Shown here piece by piece: positions 15,827 through 24,084 of a stretch of 34,131 nucleotides of DNA. A program made the position numbers and the translations under genes. Positions within the stretch are counted from its first letter, which is position 1. The number at the start of each line of letters is the position of its first letter. Source of the DNA: Pseudomonas sp. GD03858 (lineage in GTDB: Bacteria > Pseudomonadota > Gammaproteobacteria > Pseudomonadales > Pseudomonadaceae); contig NZ_JAOCDM010000051.1 in NCBI RefSeq assembly GCF_029840925.1, positions 1-34,131 of the forward strand, read 5' to 3'. The notes below the pieces were generated by a model. The model made no database searches. It had not been told where the DNA came from and worked only from the letters and a program-made list of their open reading frames with translations.

Positions 15827-18340
15827 TCAATCGAATACGCCGCGCAAGGTCAGCACGAAGTTGCGCGGCTCACCGTAGTAGTTGCCGTACTCGGACGTGC
15901 CGACGCTGGCGTAGTACTTGCGATCGAACAGGTTGTTGCCGTTCAAGGCCAGGGTCCAGTGGTCGTCGACCTTGTACTCGAGCATGGCGTCGTAGACCGC
16001 GTAGCCGCTCTGGCTGAAGTCGAACGGGGCTTCGCCCACGGTGTTCCAGTTGGCGTCGAAGCGGTAGGCCTTGCCTTCCACGTAGCTGGCGCTCTGGGCG
16101 GTGACCCCGGCGCCGACGCGCCACGCCGACCAGTCGCCCGGCAGGGTGTAGACCGACCAGAGCTTGAACAGGTGCTTGGGCGTGACGGTGCTGTACAGCG
16201 TCTCCTCGCTCTGGTCGTCCATCAGGTTGAGGGTATAGCCGGCGATCACATCCCAGCCCGGCAGGACTTCGCCGGTGGCCTCCAGGTCGATACCCTTGCT
16301 GACCACCTTGCCCTGGCCGATGAAGCAGCAGGAGGCGCTGTAGCTGAACGGTGAGTCGGGGTAGGCGGGGTCCTTGATCGCCTGGTGTTCACGCTTGGTG
16401 TAGAACAGCGCGGCGCTGAGGTTCAGCGCGCCGTCGAACAGCTCGCCCTTGATCCCGGTTTCGTAGGTCTTGCCGGTCATCGGGTCGAGGGAGCTGCCGG
16501 ACTTTTCCGGGCCCTTGAGCTTCTGCGCCTGGGGCTTGTAGATCTCGGCGTAGCTGACGTAGGTCGACCACTGGTCATCGAGCGCGTAGATCAGGCCACC
16601 GAATGGCACCAGGGTGGTCGGCTCGCTGTGCGAGACCTGGTCCTGGCGAGCCCAGTCCCCGGAGCCGTCGCGGTTGCGCGTGGCGTAGGCCTGCTCGAAG
16701 GTATAGCGCTGGGCGCGGGCGCCGATCACCAGCTTGAGCGGGTCGGCCAACTGCAGGCGCAGGGTGGAGTACAGGCCATACTGCTTGCGTTTGTTGGGGT
16801 AGTAGTCGCGGTAGAAGGCATGGTTGGTGGCCTCGGTCGGCAACGGTGTCGACTGCGGGTCCCACAGGTCGATCATGCCGCCCAGGCCGACCTTGCCCTG
16901 GGCCGCCCGCCAGCGGCTGGTGACCTCCTGGTAGTCGCCACCCACCAGCAGTTCGTGCTGGCGGCCGAGGGCGTCGAAGGTGCCGGAGAGGTTGACGTCG
17001 AACACCGACTGCTTGCTCCAGCTGGAGACATAGCTGCCCCACCAGTAGGGGCCGGTGTTGCTGTTCTCGTCAACGGAGCCGTAGGGGATCACGCCTTCGG
17101 TGGAGCCTTCGTTGTACGAATAGGTGTAGGAGGTGTTGAGCTTCCAGTCATCGGAGAAGCGATGGTCGAGCTTGGCGAACAGCTCGCGGGTGTAGCTGTC
17201 GTTCCAGGCGCTGTTGGTGGTGTACCAGGTATGCCGCGGCAGTTTCAGGTCGCCGCCGGTGCTGTAGCGCGGCAGGCCGTCGCCCACGCCGTTTTCATGG
17301 ACCTTGTCGTAGCTGCCGCCGAAAGTGAGCATGGTGGCGTCGCTGACGTCGGCCTCGAGCACGCCATAGAAGAACGGCCGTTCGGTGCTGCGGTTGTCGA
17401 AGAAGTACTGGCGGTCCTGGTAGGCGGCCACCATCCGTCCGCGCAGCTTGCCGTCGAAGGCCAGGGGACCTGTGACATCCACTTCGCTGCGGTAGTTGTC
17501 CCAGGAACCCGCCGAGGCTTCGAGCTTGAGCTGGTAGTGATCGAGTGGGCGCTTGCGCACCAGGTTGACGATGCCGCCGGGGTTGCCGGTGCCACCGAGC
17601 AGGCCGCTGGCGCCCCGTAGCACTTCGACATGGTCGTAGGCGGCCAGGTCGTACTTGCGCTGGCTGTAGAAGGTGCCCAGGCCGTTGCCGATGTCCATCG
17701 GTGCCGTGCCGTCGATCTGCAGGTTGTCGATCGCAAAGCCGCGGGAGATGAATTCCTGGGTGTTGAAATTGACGTTGCGCAGGGTGATGCCGGGGGTGAA
17801 CTTCATCGCGTCGTCGAGGCTGACCATGCGCCGATCCTCGATCAGCTGGCGGCTGACCACCGATACCGACTGCGGGGTGTCCTTAAGGCTTGTCGGGGTC
17901 TTCGAACCCACGCTGACCAGCCCGGTGGTGTAGGAGCGCGTGCCCTCGGTGGCCTGGCCCATGCCTTGCCCCTGAACCTGCGTGCTGCCGAGTTCCAGGG
18001 CGCCGCCGCTGTCGGCGGCGGGCTGCAGCGCCCAGTTGCCGTCGGCGGCCTGCACGGCCTTGAGCCCGGTGCCTTCAAGCATCAGGTACAACGCCATGTC
18101 GGTGGGCAACTGGCCGCGCACCGGCCTGGCCTGCCTGTCCTGCACCAGCTGCGGGTCGTACGGCAGGCTGATGCCGGCCTGCTCGGCGAAGCGGTTAAGG
18201 GCTTCGGCCAGCGGCGCGGCGGGCAGGTCGTAACGGCGCAGCGGCTGTTCGGCCAGCACGGGGTGGGTCAGGCCGATGCCGGCGCCAAGCAGCAGGGCCT
18301 GGGCGAGCAAGGTGGGGCGGTAGCGGGACAGCAGATCCAT
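15827..18340 (-). CDS. TonB-dependent siderophore receptor with N-terminal STN signalling domain
   Basis: An 837-residue outer-membrane receptor with signal peptide (to about residue 30, ending HPVLA). It has an STN transducer domain at about 50-105 (LAEALNRFAEQAGISLPYDP), a plug at about 150-260 (SLKDTPQSVSVVSRQLIEDR, VEVLRGASGLLGGTGNPGG), and a 22-strand-type barrel to the C terminus. The STN domain lets substrate binding signal to an anti-sigma factor, and the fecI/fecR pair encoded just upstream fits that. The TSLKDTPQSVSVV plug is typical of receptors for ferric siderophores such as the FpvA/FoxA group; the ligand is unknown. It is convergent with the SznF-like operon at 50 bases. The product of that operon as ligand is possible but unproven. 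Confidence 0.92.
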   Translation of the reverse strand: MDLLSRYRPTLLAQALLLGAGIGLTHPVLAEQPLRRYDLPAAPLAEALNRFAEQAGISLPYDPQLVQDRQARPVRGQLPTDMALYLMLEGTGLKAVQAADGNWALQPAADSGGALELGSTQVQGQGMGQATEGTRSYTTGLVSVGSKTPTSLKDTPQSVSVVSRQLIEDRRMVSLDDAMKFTPGITLRNVNFNTQEFISRGFAIDNLQIDGTAPMDIGNGLGTFYSQRKYDLAAYDHVEVLRGASGLLGGTGNPGGIVNLVRKRPLDHYQLKLEASAGSWDNYRSEVDVTGPLAFDGKLRGRMVAAYQDRQYFFDNRSTERPFFYGVLEADVSDATMLTFGGSYDKVHENGVGDGLPRYSTGGDLKLPRHTWYTTNSAWNDSYTRELFAKLDHRFSDDWKLNTSYTYSYNEGSTEGVIPYGSVDENSNTGPYWWGSYVSSWSKQSVFDVNLSGTFDALGRQHELLVGGDYQEVTSRWRAAQGKVGLGGMIDLWDPQSTPLPTEATNHAFYRDYYPNKRKQYGLYSTLRLQLADPLKLVIGARAQRYTFEQAYATRNRDGSGDWARQDQVSHSEPTTLVPFGGLIYALDDQWSTYVSYAEIYKPQAQKLKGPEKSGSSLDPMTGKTYETGIKGELFDGALNLSAALFYTKREHQAIKDPAYPDSPFSYSASCCFIGQGKVVSKGIDLEATGEVLPGWDVIAGYTLNLMDDQSEETLYSTVTPKHLFKLWSVYTLPGDWSAWRVGAGVTAQSASYVEGKAYRFDANWNTVGEAPFDFSQSGYAVYDAMLEYKVDDHWTLALNGNNLFDRKYYASVGTSEYGNYYGEPRNFVLTLRGVFD

Positions 18341-18403
18341 CGGAAGCTCCTGGGAATTGGCAGGTGTTTTTCCTGTTTGTCGAAGGAGCGGTGAAAACCC
18401 GTA

Positions 18404-18423
18404 AACGAGAATCGATTTTCTTT
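18404..18423 (-). promoter_or_regulatory. Possible Fur-type box upstream of the receptor
   Basis: The stretch AACGAGAATCGATTTTCTTT, 64-83 bases upstream of the receptor start, shows the GAGAATCGATT-like symmetry seen in many pseudomonad Fur sites. The match is partial, and the receptor may also depend on its own sigma factor. Confidence 0.35.
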
Positions 18424-19363
18424 ACGCCGGGAGGATGCGCACCCACAACGATGTGCGCCATTGCAGGCGCACCGGCCAGGTGTGGGCCAGGCTGCGCAGG
18501 GCATTGTCGGTGTCGTCGAGTTGGAACACCCCGGAAACGCGCAGGCCGGCCACCGCCGGGTCGCAGCCGACCCAGCCTTCGCGCTGGCGGGCCAGGGTCT
18601 CGGCCAGTTCGGCCAGGGGCATGTCGCTGGCGATCAGCAGGCCACGGGTCCAGGCTGAGCCCTGGGCCTGGGGAGTGGCCAGGGGCTGCGCGCCATGGCG
18701 ATCGATGCGGTACTGCTCGCCGGCCTTGGCCAGTTGCTGGGCTCGCCCGGGCACCTGGATCGCGACCTGGCCCTGGTCGATGGCCAGGCGCGTGTTGCCG
18801 CGCGCCTGGCAGACATCGAATGCCGCGTCGAACGTCCACAGGCTGGTCTCGGCGCTGGTCACGCACAGGGGGCGTTGCCGGGTGTCGCCCTGCGCGCGGA
18901 CATAGACCTGCCCTTCAAGCAGTTCGACCAGGCGCTCGGTCGCGCTGAAGCGCACGTTGACCGCACTGCGGCTGTTGAGCTGCAGCTCGCTGCCATCGGC
19001 CAGCTGGACACGGCGGCGCTCTGCGGTACGGGTGCTGTGGTCGGCCAGGCTCAGGCGCCACGGCGAGTGTTGCAGTGCCGTGCCGCTCAGGCCCAGCCCC
19101 AGCAGGCCGAGGGTGAGCAGCTTGAGGGCGTGCCGGCGTTCCGCCCGCTCGGGCGCCGTCAACGCACGCAGGGCAATGCCACCGGGCAGCTCGCGGGCCT
19201 GGCTGAAGCAGGCCTGGGCTTCCTGCAGGGCCTGCCAGGTGGCTTCGTGGCGCGGGTCGCGCTGGCGCCAGGCCAGGCAGGCGGCACACAGCGCCGGCGC
19301 ATGCTGCGCCGACTCGAGCCTGACCAGCCAGCCGATGGCCTGGTCGAGCACCTCGTCGCTCAT
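18422..19363 (-). CDS. FecR-type anti-sigma factor / sigma regulator
   Basis: A 313-residue protein. The N-terminal cytoplasmic DUF4880-like part (MSDEVLDQAIGWLVRLESAQ) should hold the sigma factor. A membrane segment lies near residues 78-95 (KLLTLGLLGLGLSGTAL). The periplasmic FecR domain at about 105-210 (RVQLADGSELQLNSRSAVNV, LLEGQVYVRA) and a C-terminal STN-contacting part (FQLDDTDNALRSLAHTWP) follow. It should relay the state of the TonB-dependent receptor to the sigma factor. The ATG at 19363 overlaps the sigma gene's TGA (ATGA), indicating coupling. The long frame upstream of this start is only a shadow of the sigma gene. Confidence 0.92.
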   Translation of the reverse strand: MSDEVLDQAIGWLVRLESAQHAPALCAACLAWRQRDPRHEATWQALQEAQACFSQARELPGGIALRALTAPERAERRHALKLLTLGLLGLGLSGTALQHSPWRLSLADHSTRTAERRRVQLADGSELQLNSRSAVNVRFSATERLVELLEGQVYVRAQGDTRQRPLCVTSAETSLWTFDAAFDVCQARGNTRLAIDQGQVAIQVPGRAQQLAKAGEQYRIDRHGAQPLATPQAQGSAWTRGLLIASDMPLAELAETLARQREGWVGCDPAVAGLRVSGVFQLDDTDNALRSLAHTWPVRLQWRTSLWVRILPA

Positions 19364-19878
19364 GGTTCCAGCCTTGCCAGGTAGCAGTGGCGGATGGCCT
19401 TGACCATGTACTTCTCGACACTGCTCAGGCTGATCCCCAGGTGATGGGCGATTTCCTGGTAGCTCATGCCTTCCAGGCGCGACAGCAGGAAGGCCATGCG
19501 CACCTTCGCCGGCAAGCCATCGAGCATGGCGTCGATCTGCATCAGCGTCTGCAGCAAGATAAGCTGGCGCTCGGCCGAGGGCGCCTCGGGTTCCGGCAGG
19601 TTGGCCAGGGCCTGCAGGTAGGCGGTCTCCAGCTTGTGCCGGCGCTGGCGGTCGATCATCAATCCTTTGGCCACGCTGCTGAGCCAGGCTCGCGGCTGGC
19701 GCAGCGTCGGGATCAGCTCCGGCCGGCCAAGCAGTTGCATGAAGGTGTCGTGGGCCAGGTCGGCGGCGTTGTCGGCATGTTGCAGGCGTCGCCGCAGCCA
19801 GCCCAGCAGCCAGGCGTGGTGGTCCTGGTACAGCGCATCCATGGCCGGGCGTGGTGGCGGAAGTGAGGGTGAGGGCAC
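19360..19878 (-). CDS. FecI-like ECF sigma factor of an iron-uptake signalling system
   Basis: A 172-residue sigma-70 family protein lacking regions 1 and 3. Region 2 runs about residues 13-80 (DALYQDHHAWLLGWLRRRLQ ... DLAHDTFMQLL). Region 4 runs about 115-165 (MSYQEIAHHLGISLSSVEKY). It should direct RNA polymerase to the receptor promoter when the FecR-like protein releases it. I favour the GTG start at 19878, with AGGAG 9 bases upstream; the frame also opens with a TTG at 19896 but has no ribosome site there. A Fur-box-like palindrome lies 39 bases upstream, so the system is probably iron-repressed. Confidence 0.9.
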   Translation of the reverse strand: MPSPSLPPPRPAMDALYQDHHAWLLGWLRRRLQHADNAADLAHDTFMQLLGRPELIPTLRQPRAWLSSVAKGLMIDRQRRHKLETAYLQALANLPEPEAPSAERQLILLQTLMQIDAMLDGLPAKVRMAFLLSRLEGMSYQEIAHHLGISLSSVEKYMVKAIRHCYLARLEP

Positions 19879-19916
19879 GACGAGCCTCTCCTGCAAAAGG
19901 AATGAGAGAGATGCAG

Positions 19917-19934
19917 ATGGGAATCGATCTCAAT
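19917..19934 (-). promoter_or_regulatory. Probable Fur box of the sigma-factor operon
   Basis: On the minus strand ATTGAGATCGATTCCCAT, a near-palindrome centred on ATCGAT like the GAGAATCGATTCTC variant of pseudomonad Fur sites, 39 bases upstream of the sigma factor start. Location fits iron repression of a FecI-type gene. Confidence 0.5.
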
Positions 19935-19978
19935 CCTACGGGGTTTGCGGTCGTGCGCTCAAGAGGGAGTCAGTCCTT

Positions 19979-20056
19979 TGTGGGAGCCGGGCCTGTCCCG
20001 CGAAGCGGCATGCATCGACATGGCCGGCATTCGCGGGGCAAGCCCGCTCCCACGCA
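19979..20056. repeat. Inverted pair of REP elements (imperfect)
   Basis: A tgtgggagccgggcctgtcc arm at 19979-20004 faces an inverse arm at 20030-20056 ending cgctcccacgca. Both are the P. putida-type REP core, with several mismatches in the left copy. They lie between the sigma factor gene and the DUF2493 gene. Confidence 0.85.
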
Positions 20057-20095
20057 CAGTCCTGGTCCCAGCGCGAAAGCATGCCGATGGCCAGG

Positions 20096-20455
20096 TCAAT
20101 GTGACCATGGCTGCCTGCCGCAGATCACCGGAATCCCCGAACCCCGCGCCCGCGCCAGCAGCTCCTCGGTATCGTCACCGCCCGGCAGCGCCAACACCAG
20201 GTCGGGCCGGCTGTCGCGCAGCATGAAGACGTTGCGCAGGCGTTCGGCCAGCTTGCCGTGCAGCTGCCAGTTGGGCGGGTAGCGCACGATGTCGGCGCCT
20301 TGTTCGCGGGCCCAGCCTTCGATCTCGCCGCCCAGGTGCTGGCTGCCGCCGTGGATCAGCACCCGGATCGGTTGCTGGCGCTGGAGGGCGTCCAGCGCCT
20401 GGCGGCAGCGTTGGCTGTCGGTGTAGTTGCGCCCCGCGCAGATCAGTACACGCAT
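20096..20455 (-). CDS. DUF2493 / YspA-like SLOG-family protein
   Basis: A 119-residue protein beginning MRVLICAGRNYTDSQRC. It carries the G-rich nucleotide-binding pattern of DUF2493/SLOG proteins: RVLIHGGSQHLGGEIEGWA, then VLALPGGDDTEELLARA. The SLOG fold binds nucleotide-derived ligands; YspA-type members have no agreed function. I chose the second ATG (20455): GAGGGAT lies 7 bases before it, whereas the first ATG (20461) is too close to that site. The start lies 9 bases after the mgtA stop, so it is co-transcribed with mgtA. Confidence 0.85.
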   Translation of the reverse strand: MRVLICAGRNYTDSQRCRQALDALQRQQPIRVLIHGGSQHLGGEIEGWAREQGADIVRYPPNWQLHGKLAERLRNVFMLRDSRPDLVLALPGGDDTEELLARARGSGIPVICGRQPWSH

Positions 20456-20464
20456 GGCCATCCC

Positions 20465-23176
20465 TCAGAACCACTGGCCGAAGCGGCGGATGTACAGGGT
20501 CTTCATGCCCTGGGCCACCAGGCAGTAGCCCAGCAGGGTGGCGACCAGCCACGGGAAGTATTCCCACGGCAGTGGCACCAGCCCAACCATCGCCCCCAGC
20601 GGCGAGAACGGGATGTAGATGCCCAGGCACATCACCAGGCCGGTGGCCAGGATCACCGGCAGCGCCGCGGTGCTCTGGAAGAACGGCACCTTGCGGGTGC
20701 GCAGCATGTGTACCACCAGCGTTTGCGAGAGCAGCCCCTCGATGAACCAGCCGGACTGGAATAGCGCCTGCATTTCCACGCTGTTGGCGGCGAACACGTA
20801 CCACATCAGGGCGAAGGTGGTGATGTCGAAGATCGACGAGGTCGGCCCGATCCACAGCATGAAACGGCCGATGTTGCGGGCGTCCCACTTGCGCGGCTTG
20901 CGCAGGAACTCCTTGTCCATGCGATCCCATGGCAGCGACAGCTGGGAGAAGTCGTACATCAGGTTCTGCAGCAGCAGGTGGATCGCCAGCATCGGCATGA
21001 ACGGGATGAACGCGCTGGCCACCAGCACCGAGAATACGTTGCCGAAGTTGGAGCTGGCGGTCATGCACAGGTACTTCATGATGTTGCCGAAGGTTTCGCG
21101 GCCCTTGAGCACGCCTTCTTCCAGCACCATCAGGCTCTTTTCCAGGAGGATGATGTCGGCCGATTCCTTGGCGATGTCGGTGCCGCTGTCCACCGAGATA
21201 CCCACGTCGGCATCGCGCAGGGCCGGGGCGTCGTTGATGCCATCGCCAAGGAAGCCCACGGTGTGGCCGTTGGCCTGTAGCGCCTTGAGTACCCGCGACT
21301 TCTGCAGCGGGGCGAGCTTGGCGAACACGGTGCGTTCTTCGACCAGTGCCTTGAGCTGGGTGTCGTCCAGGCGTTCGATGTCCTGGCCGAGCAGTGGCTG
21401 GCCGGGTTCCAGGCCCACTTCGCGGCAGACCTTGCAGGTGACCACCGGGTTGTCGCCGGTCAGCACCTTCACCTTCACCCCCATCTCGCGCAGGGCGGCA
21501 ATGGCCGGGCCCGCGGTTTCCTTGGGCGGATCGAGGAAGGTCAGGAAGCCACGGATCACCAGTTCGCGCTCGTCCTCGGTGCGGTACTGAGCCTTGCCGT
21601 CGGCGGCGGGAATGTCGCGGGTGCCGACCAGCAGCACGCGGAAACCGTCCTGGTTGTAGGCGCTGGCGGTGGCCATCAGCTGCTGACGGCGCCCGGCATC
21701 CAGGACGACCCGCTGGCCGTGCTCTTCCACATGGGTGGCGATGGCCAGCATTTCCTCGACGGCACCCTTGCTCACCAGCAGGTGATCGCCCAGGGCGTCC
21801 TTGACGATCACCGACAGGCGCCGGCGAATGAAGTCGAAGGGCAGTTCGTCGACCTTGGCGTAGGCATAGGGTGGCTGGAAGCCTTGGTCTTCGCCGGCAA
21901 AGCGCAGCACGGCCTGGTCCATCAGGTTCTTCACGCCGCTCTGGTGGTGGCTGTTCAGCCAGGCCAGTTCCAGCAGGCGTGGGTCCTTGTGGCCGCTGGG
22001 GTCGACGTGGTGCTCGAGGATGATGCGGTCCTGGGTCAGGGTGCCGGTCTTGTCGGTGCACAGCACGTCCATCGAGCCGAAGTTCTGGATGGCATTCAGG
22101 CGCTTGACCACCACCTTGCGCCGGGCCATGGCCATGGCGCCCTTGGCCAGGTTGGCACTGACGATCATCGGCAGCATTTCCGGGGTCAGGCCCACGGCCA
22201 CGGCCAGGGCGAACAGGAAGGCGTCGCTCCAGTCACCCTTGACCACGCCGTTGAGCATGAACACCACCGGCACCATCACCAGCATGAAGCGAATCAGCAG
22301 GCGGCTGACGCTGTTCACGCCACGGTCGAAGGCGGTCTGGCTGCGCGAGCCGACGATGGCCTTGGCCAGCGAACCGAAGTAGGTGCGCTTGCCGGTGGCC
22401 ACCACCACGGCGCGGGCGCGGCCGCTGACCACGTTGGTGCCCATGAAGCCGATGTTGGGCAGGTCGAGCAGGTTGCTTTCGCCGCTGGCGTGGTCGGCGG
22501 CGGATTTCTGCGCGACGTGGCCGAGGGTGTCGTACTTCTCTACCGGCAGTGCTTCACCGGTCAGCACGGCCTGACTGATGAACAGGTCGCGGGACTCGAT
22601 CAGGCGGATATCGGCGGGGATCATGTCGCCAGCGGCCAGCTGCACGATATCTCCGGCCACCAGTTCGTTCATCGGCACTTCGCGCAGGCGTGGCGGTTGG
22701 TCGTGGCGTTCGCGGCGCAGCACGGTAGCGGTGGTGCGGACCATGGCCTTGAGCGCGTCGGCGGCCTTGCCCGAGCGGTATTCCTGCCAGAAGCGCAGCA
22801 GGCCGCTGACGCTGACCATGGTCATGATGATGATGACCTTGGTCAGGTCGGCCTCCTCCATGTCGCCTGCGCGCAGCGGCAGCCAGTAGTCGGTGACGAA
22901 GCTGATACCGGCGAGAGTGAGCAGTACGTAGATGAAGGGGTTGTGCAGCGCCTTGAACAGTTGCAGCAGGGCCGGTTGCGGCTTGTCGTGGGCGACTTCG
23001 TTGGCGCCGTCGCGCTGCAGGCGCTTGGCGGCCTCGTGCTCGGTCAGGCCCAGTTCGCTGGCATCGAGGTTGGCGAAGGTGACGGTGAGGCCGTTGCGCG
23101 CTTCGCGGGCGGCGCGCATGGAGAGGCGGGTATTTTCGCCGGCTTTTTGCTGGGTGTTGCGCTCTTTTACGGTCAT
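20465..23176 (-). CDS. mgtA: Magnesium-translocating P-type ATPase
   Basis: A 903-residue P-type ATPase of the MgtA/MgtB (P3B) group, importing Mg2+ across the inner membrane. Visible motifs are an actuator-type TGEALPVEK, phosphorylation site DKTGTLTQ near residue 373, nucleotide-domain KGAVEEML, VLTGDNP and GDGINDAPALRDADVG, plus the C-terminal membrane bundle with NLMYDFSQLSLPWDRMD. The start at 23176 begins MTVKERNTQQKAG with AGGAG 9 bases upstream; an in-frame upstream ATG (23212) is less likely. About 440 bases of leader with a candidate leader peptide (23511-23621) lie between the proposed promoter and the start, recalling the Mg2+-controlled mgtA leaders of enterobacteria. It precedes the DUF2493 gene in an operon. 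Confidence 0.95.
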   Translation of the reverse strand: MTVKERNTQQKAGENTRLSMRAAREARNGLTVTFANLDASELGLTEHEAAKRLQRDGANEVAHDKPQPALLQLFKALHNPFIYVLLTLAGISFVTDYWLPLRAGDMEEADLTKVIIIMTMVSVSGLLRFWQEYRSGKAADALKAMVRTTATVLRRERHDQPPRLREVPMNELVAGDIVQLAAGDMIPADIRLIESRDLFISQAVLTGEALPVEKYDTLGHVAQKSAADHASGESNLLDLPNIGFMGTNVVSGRARAVVVATGKRTYFGSLAKAIVGSRSQTAFDRGVNSVSRLLIRFMLVMVPVVFMLNGVVKGDWSDAFLFALAVAVGLTPEMLPMIVSANLAKGAMAMARRKVVVKRLNAIQNFGSMDVLCTDKTGTLTQDRIILEHHVDPSGHKDPRLLELAWLNSHHQSGVKNLMDQAVLRFAGEDQGFQPPYAYAKVDELPFDFIRRRLSVIVKDALGDHLLVSKGAVEEMLAIATHVEEHGQRVVLDAGRRQQLMATASAYNQDGFRVLLVGTRDIPAADGKAQYRTEDERELVIRGFLTFLDPPKETAGPAIAALREMGVKVKVLTGDNPVVTCKVCREVGLEPGQPLLGQDIERLDDTQLKALVEERTVFAKLAPLQKSRVLKALQANGHTVGFLGDGINDAPALRDADVGISVDSGTDIAKESADIILLEKSLMVLEEGVLKGRETFGNIMKYLCMTASSNFGNVFSVLVASAFIPFMPMLAIHLLLQNLMYDFSQLSLPWDRMDKEFLRKPRKWDARNIGRFMLWIGPTSSIFDITTFALMWYVFAANSVEMQALFQSGWFIEGLLSQTLVVHMLRTRKVPFFQSTAALPVILATGLVMCLGIYIPFSPLGAMVGLVPLPWEYFPWLVATLLGYCLVAQGMKTLYIRRFGQWF

Positions 23177-23510
23177 TTGGCTGTGCTCCTGCCGCAGGAG
23201 GCGGCACGACACACAGTCGACTCACGGTGGGGGCGGTGAGTGAAAGTGTCTCGTGTCGCAATCTTTTAAACAGTGAAAAACGTGATTTTTCCGACGTTTA
23301 CGTGTTCGCTGGCGAATGCCGGAAATAAGATCGGCAGCGAACTTTCTACTGGCTGATTCCATGGTCGGTTAATCCCTTTGTTAAATGGCGGGCAATAGCA
23401 TTCCAACGAACTTTAATTATTTAAAGTTCGGAAATTTCTGACGAATTAAATGGCGTCAGTTCAGCGAACGGACAGCATCGCGCGCGTCACTGCAGGCAGC
23501 AACGGGCGCG
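23177..23510 (-). other. mgtA leader region between candidate leader peptide and mgtA start
   Basis: About 330 bases without a gene. It is strikingly AT-rich between 23240 and 23460 compared with its surroundings. It holds a perfect palindrome (23407-23430) whose transcript would fold into a hairpin. No family riboswitch was recognised. A role as a Mg2+-responsive 5' UTR is inferred from position only. Confidence 0.5.
23407..23430. promoter_or_regulatory. Perfect AT-rich palindrome in the mgtA leader
   Basis: CGAACTTTAA-TTAT-TTAAAGTTCG: two 10-base arms without mismatch. As DNA it could be an operator; as RNA it is a stem-loop about 230 bases before mgtA. It is followed by further AT-rich sequence but not by a clear T-run, so it is not a standard terminator. 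Confidence 0.55.
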
Positions 23511-23621
23511 CTATCGACTGGGCGGTTCCAGGGACGAGGACAGGCCCCAGCCGAGTACAGGACGGTGCGGGGCCTGGTGCGCACAGGCGCGCAGGCGAGG
23601 GATGGCGATATCGAGGTTCAT
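23511..23621 (-). CDS. Candidate 36-residue leader peptide upstream of mgtA
   Basis: An ATG at 23621 is preceded by GGAGG with 7-base spacing, the best ribosome site in this region. It opens a 36-codon frame ending at TAG (23513-23511). The peptide begins MNLDIAIPRLRACAHQ and ends with LEPPSR; it contains five prolines, including a Pro-Pro after Glu just before the end. Enterobacterial MgtL is a short Pro/acid-rich peptide whose translation controls mgtA read-through in low Mg2+. Here position, ribosome site and composition suggest the same role, but there is no sequence similarity that I can assert. It could also be an unrelated small protein or untranslated. Confidence 0.45.
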   Translation of the reverse strand: MNLDIAIPRLRACAHQAPHRPVLGWGLSSSLEPPSR

Positions 23622-23827
23622 GAGCTTGCCTCCGACCGGGCGGGCACCCGGGGCGGCAAGCTACGGCGGAGCAGCAGGCTCTGGCGCGGCTTGCCCGACC
23701 TAGGGGCGGGCCCGGAGTTCCGGTTCAAGTGCCTGACGCCCGAGGGCGGCCAGACAGCGACTAGATACTGTGTCCATTGAATTCTTCGTGAGTTGAAATA
23801 AAGGCCCGCTTTTCGGGGCGGGTGAAC

Positions 23828-23855
23828 TTTATGCAAAGCATAGTGGGGAAGTCAA
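23828..23855 (-). promoter_or_regulatory. Candidate promoter for the mgtA leader transcript
   Basis: On the minus strand TTGACT (-35, 23855-23850) and CATAAA (-10, 23833-23828) are spaced 16 bases apart, about 200 bases upstream of the leader peptide. The small palindrome AACTTAAATAAGTT at 23868-23881, just upstream of the -35, could bind an activator such as PhoP, though it is not a clean PhoP repeat. Confidence 0.4.
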
Positions 23856-23952
23856 CCGGGGAGGTGTAACTTAAATAAGTTTCATCTGGTTCAAGGTGAA
23901 TTAATCTGGGGCAATCGTGGGGCTTGCACATACGTTATTGATTTAGCGGGGA

Positions 23953-24041
23953 CCTGTGGGAGCGGCTTTAGCCGCGAACACCGGCGCAGCCGGTGCCATC
24001 CACCGCGTCGCTTGCTTCGCGGCTGAAGCCGCTCCCACAGG
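23953..24041. repeat. Inverted pair of REP elements
   Basis: A cctgtgggagcggctttagc... arm at 23953-23978 faces its inverse at 24016-24041, 26 bases each with one mismatch, spacer 37 bases. This is a variant REP core (gagcggctttagccgcg) different from the other pairs in the window. Confidence 0.88.
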
Positions 24042-24084
24042 GTGTGCGCGCTCCTGCCCGGTCAAGGCAGAAGCGGGCATTCGA

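Larger units (their letters stand above)
23622..24084. other. Gene-free region: mgtA promoter side and REP pair
   Basis: No protein gene supported. It includes a GC-rich stretch (23640-23720) in which GGCAAGC and GCTTGCC could pair on the minus transcript just before the leader peptide. A candidate promoter lies at 23828-23855, an AACTTA-AA-TAAGTT palindrome at 23868-23881, and an inverted REP pair at 23953-24041. Confidence 0.55.

Noticed and set aside
21719..23239. 506-codon plus-strand frame opposite mgtA
   Set aside because: His/Gln/Gly-rich shadow of mgtA, which carries complete P-type ATPase motifs on the minus strand.
23618..23836. 72-codon minus-strand frame ending on the mgtA leader-peptide start
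   Set aside because: Its ATG lies inside the proposed -10 region and has no ribosome site; the shorter frame at 23511-23621 has a far better start signal.
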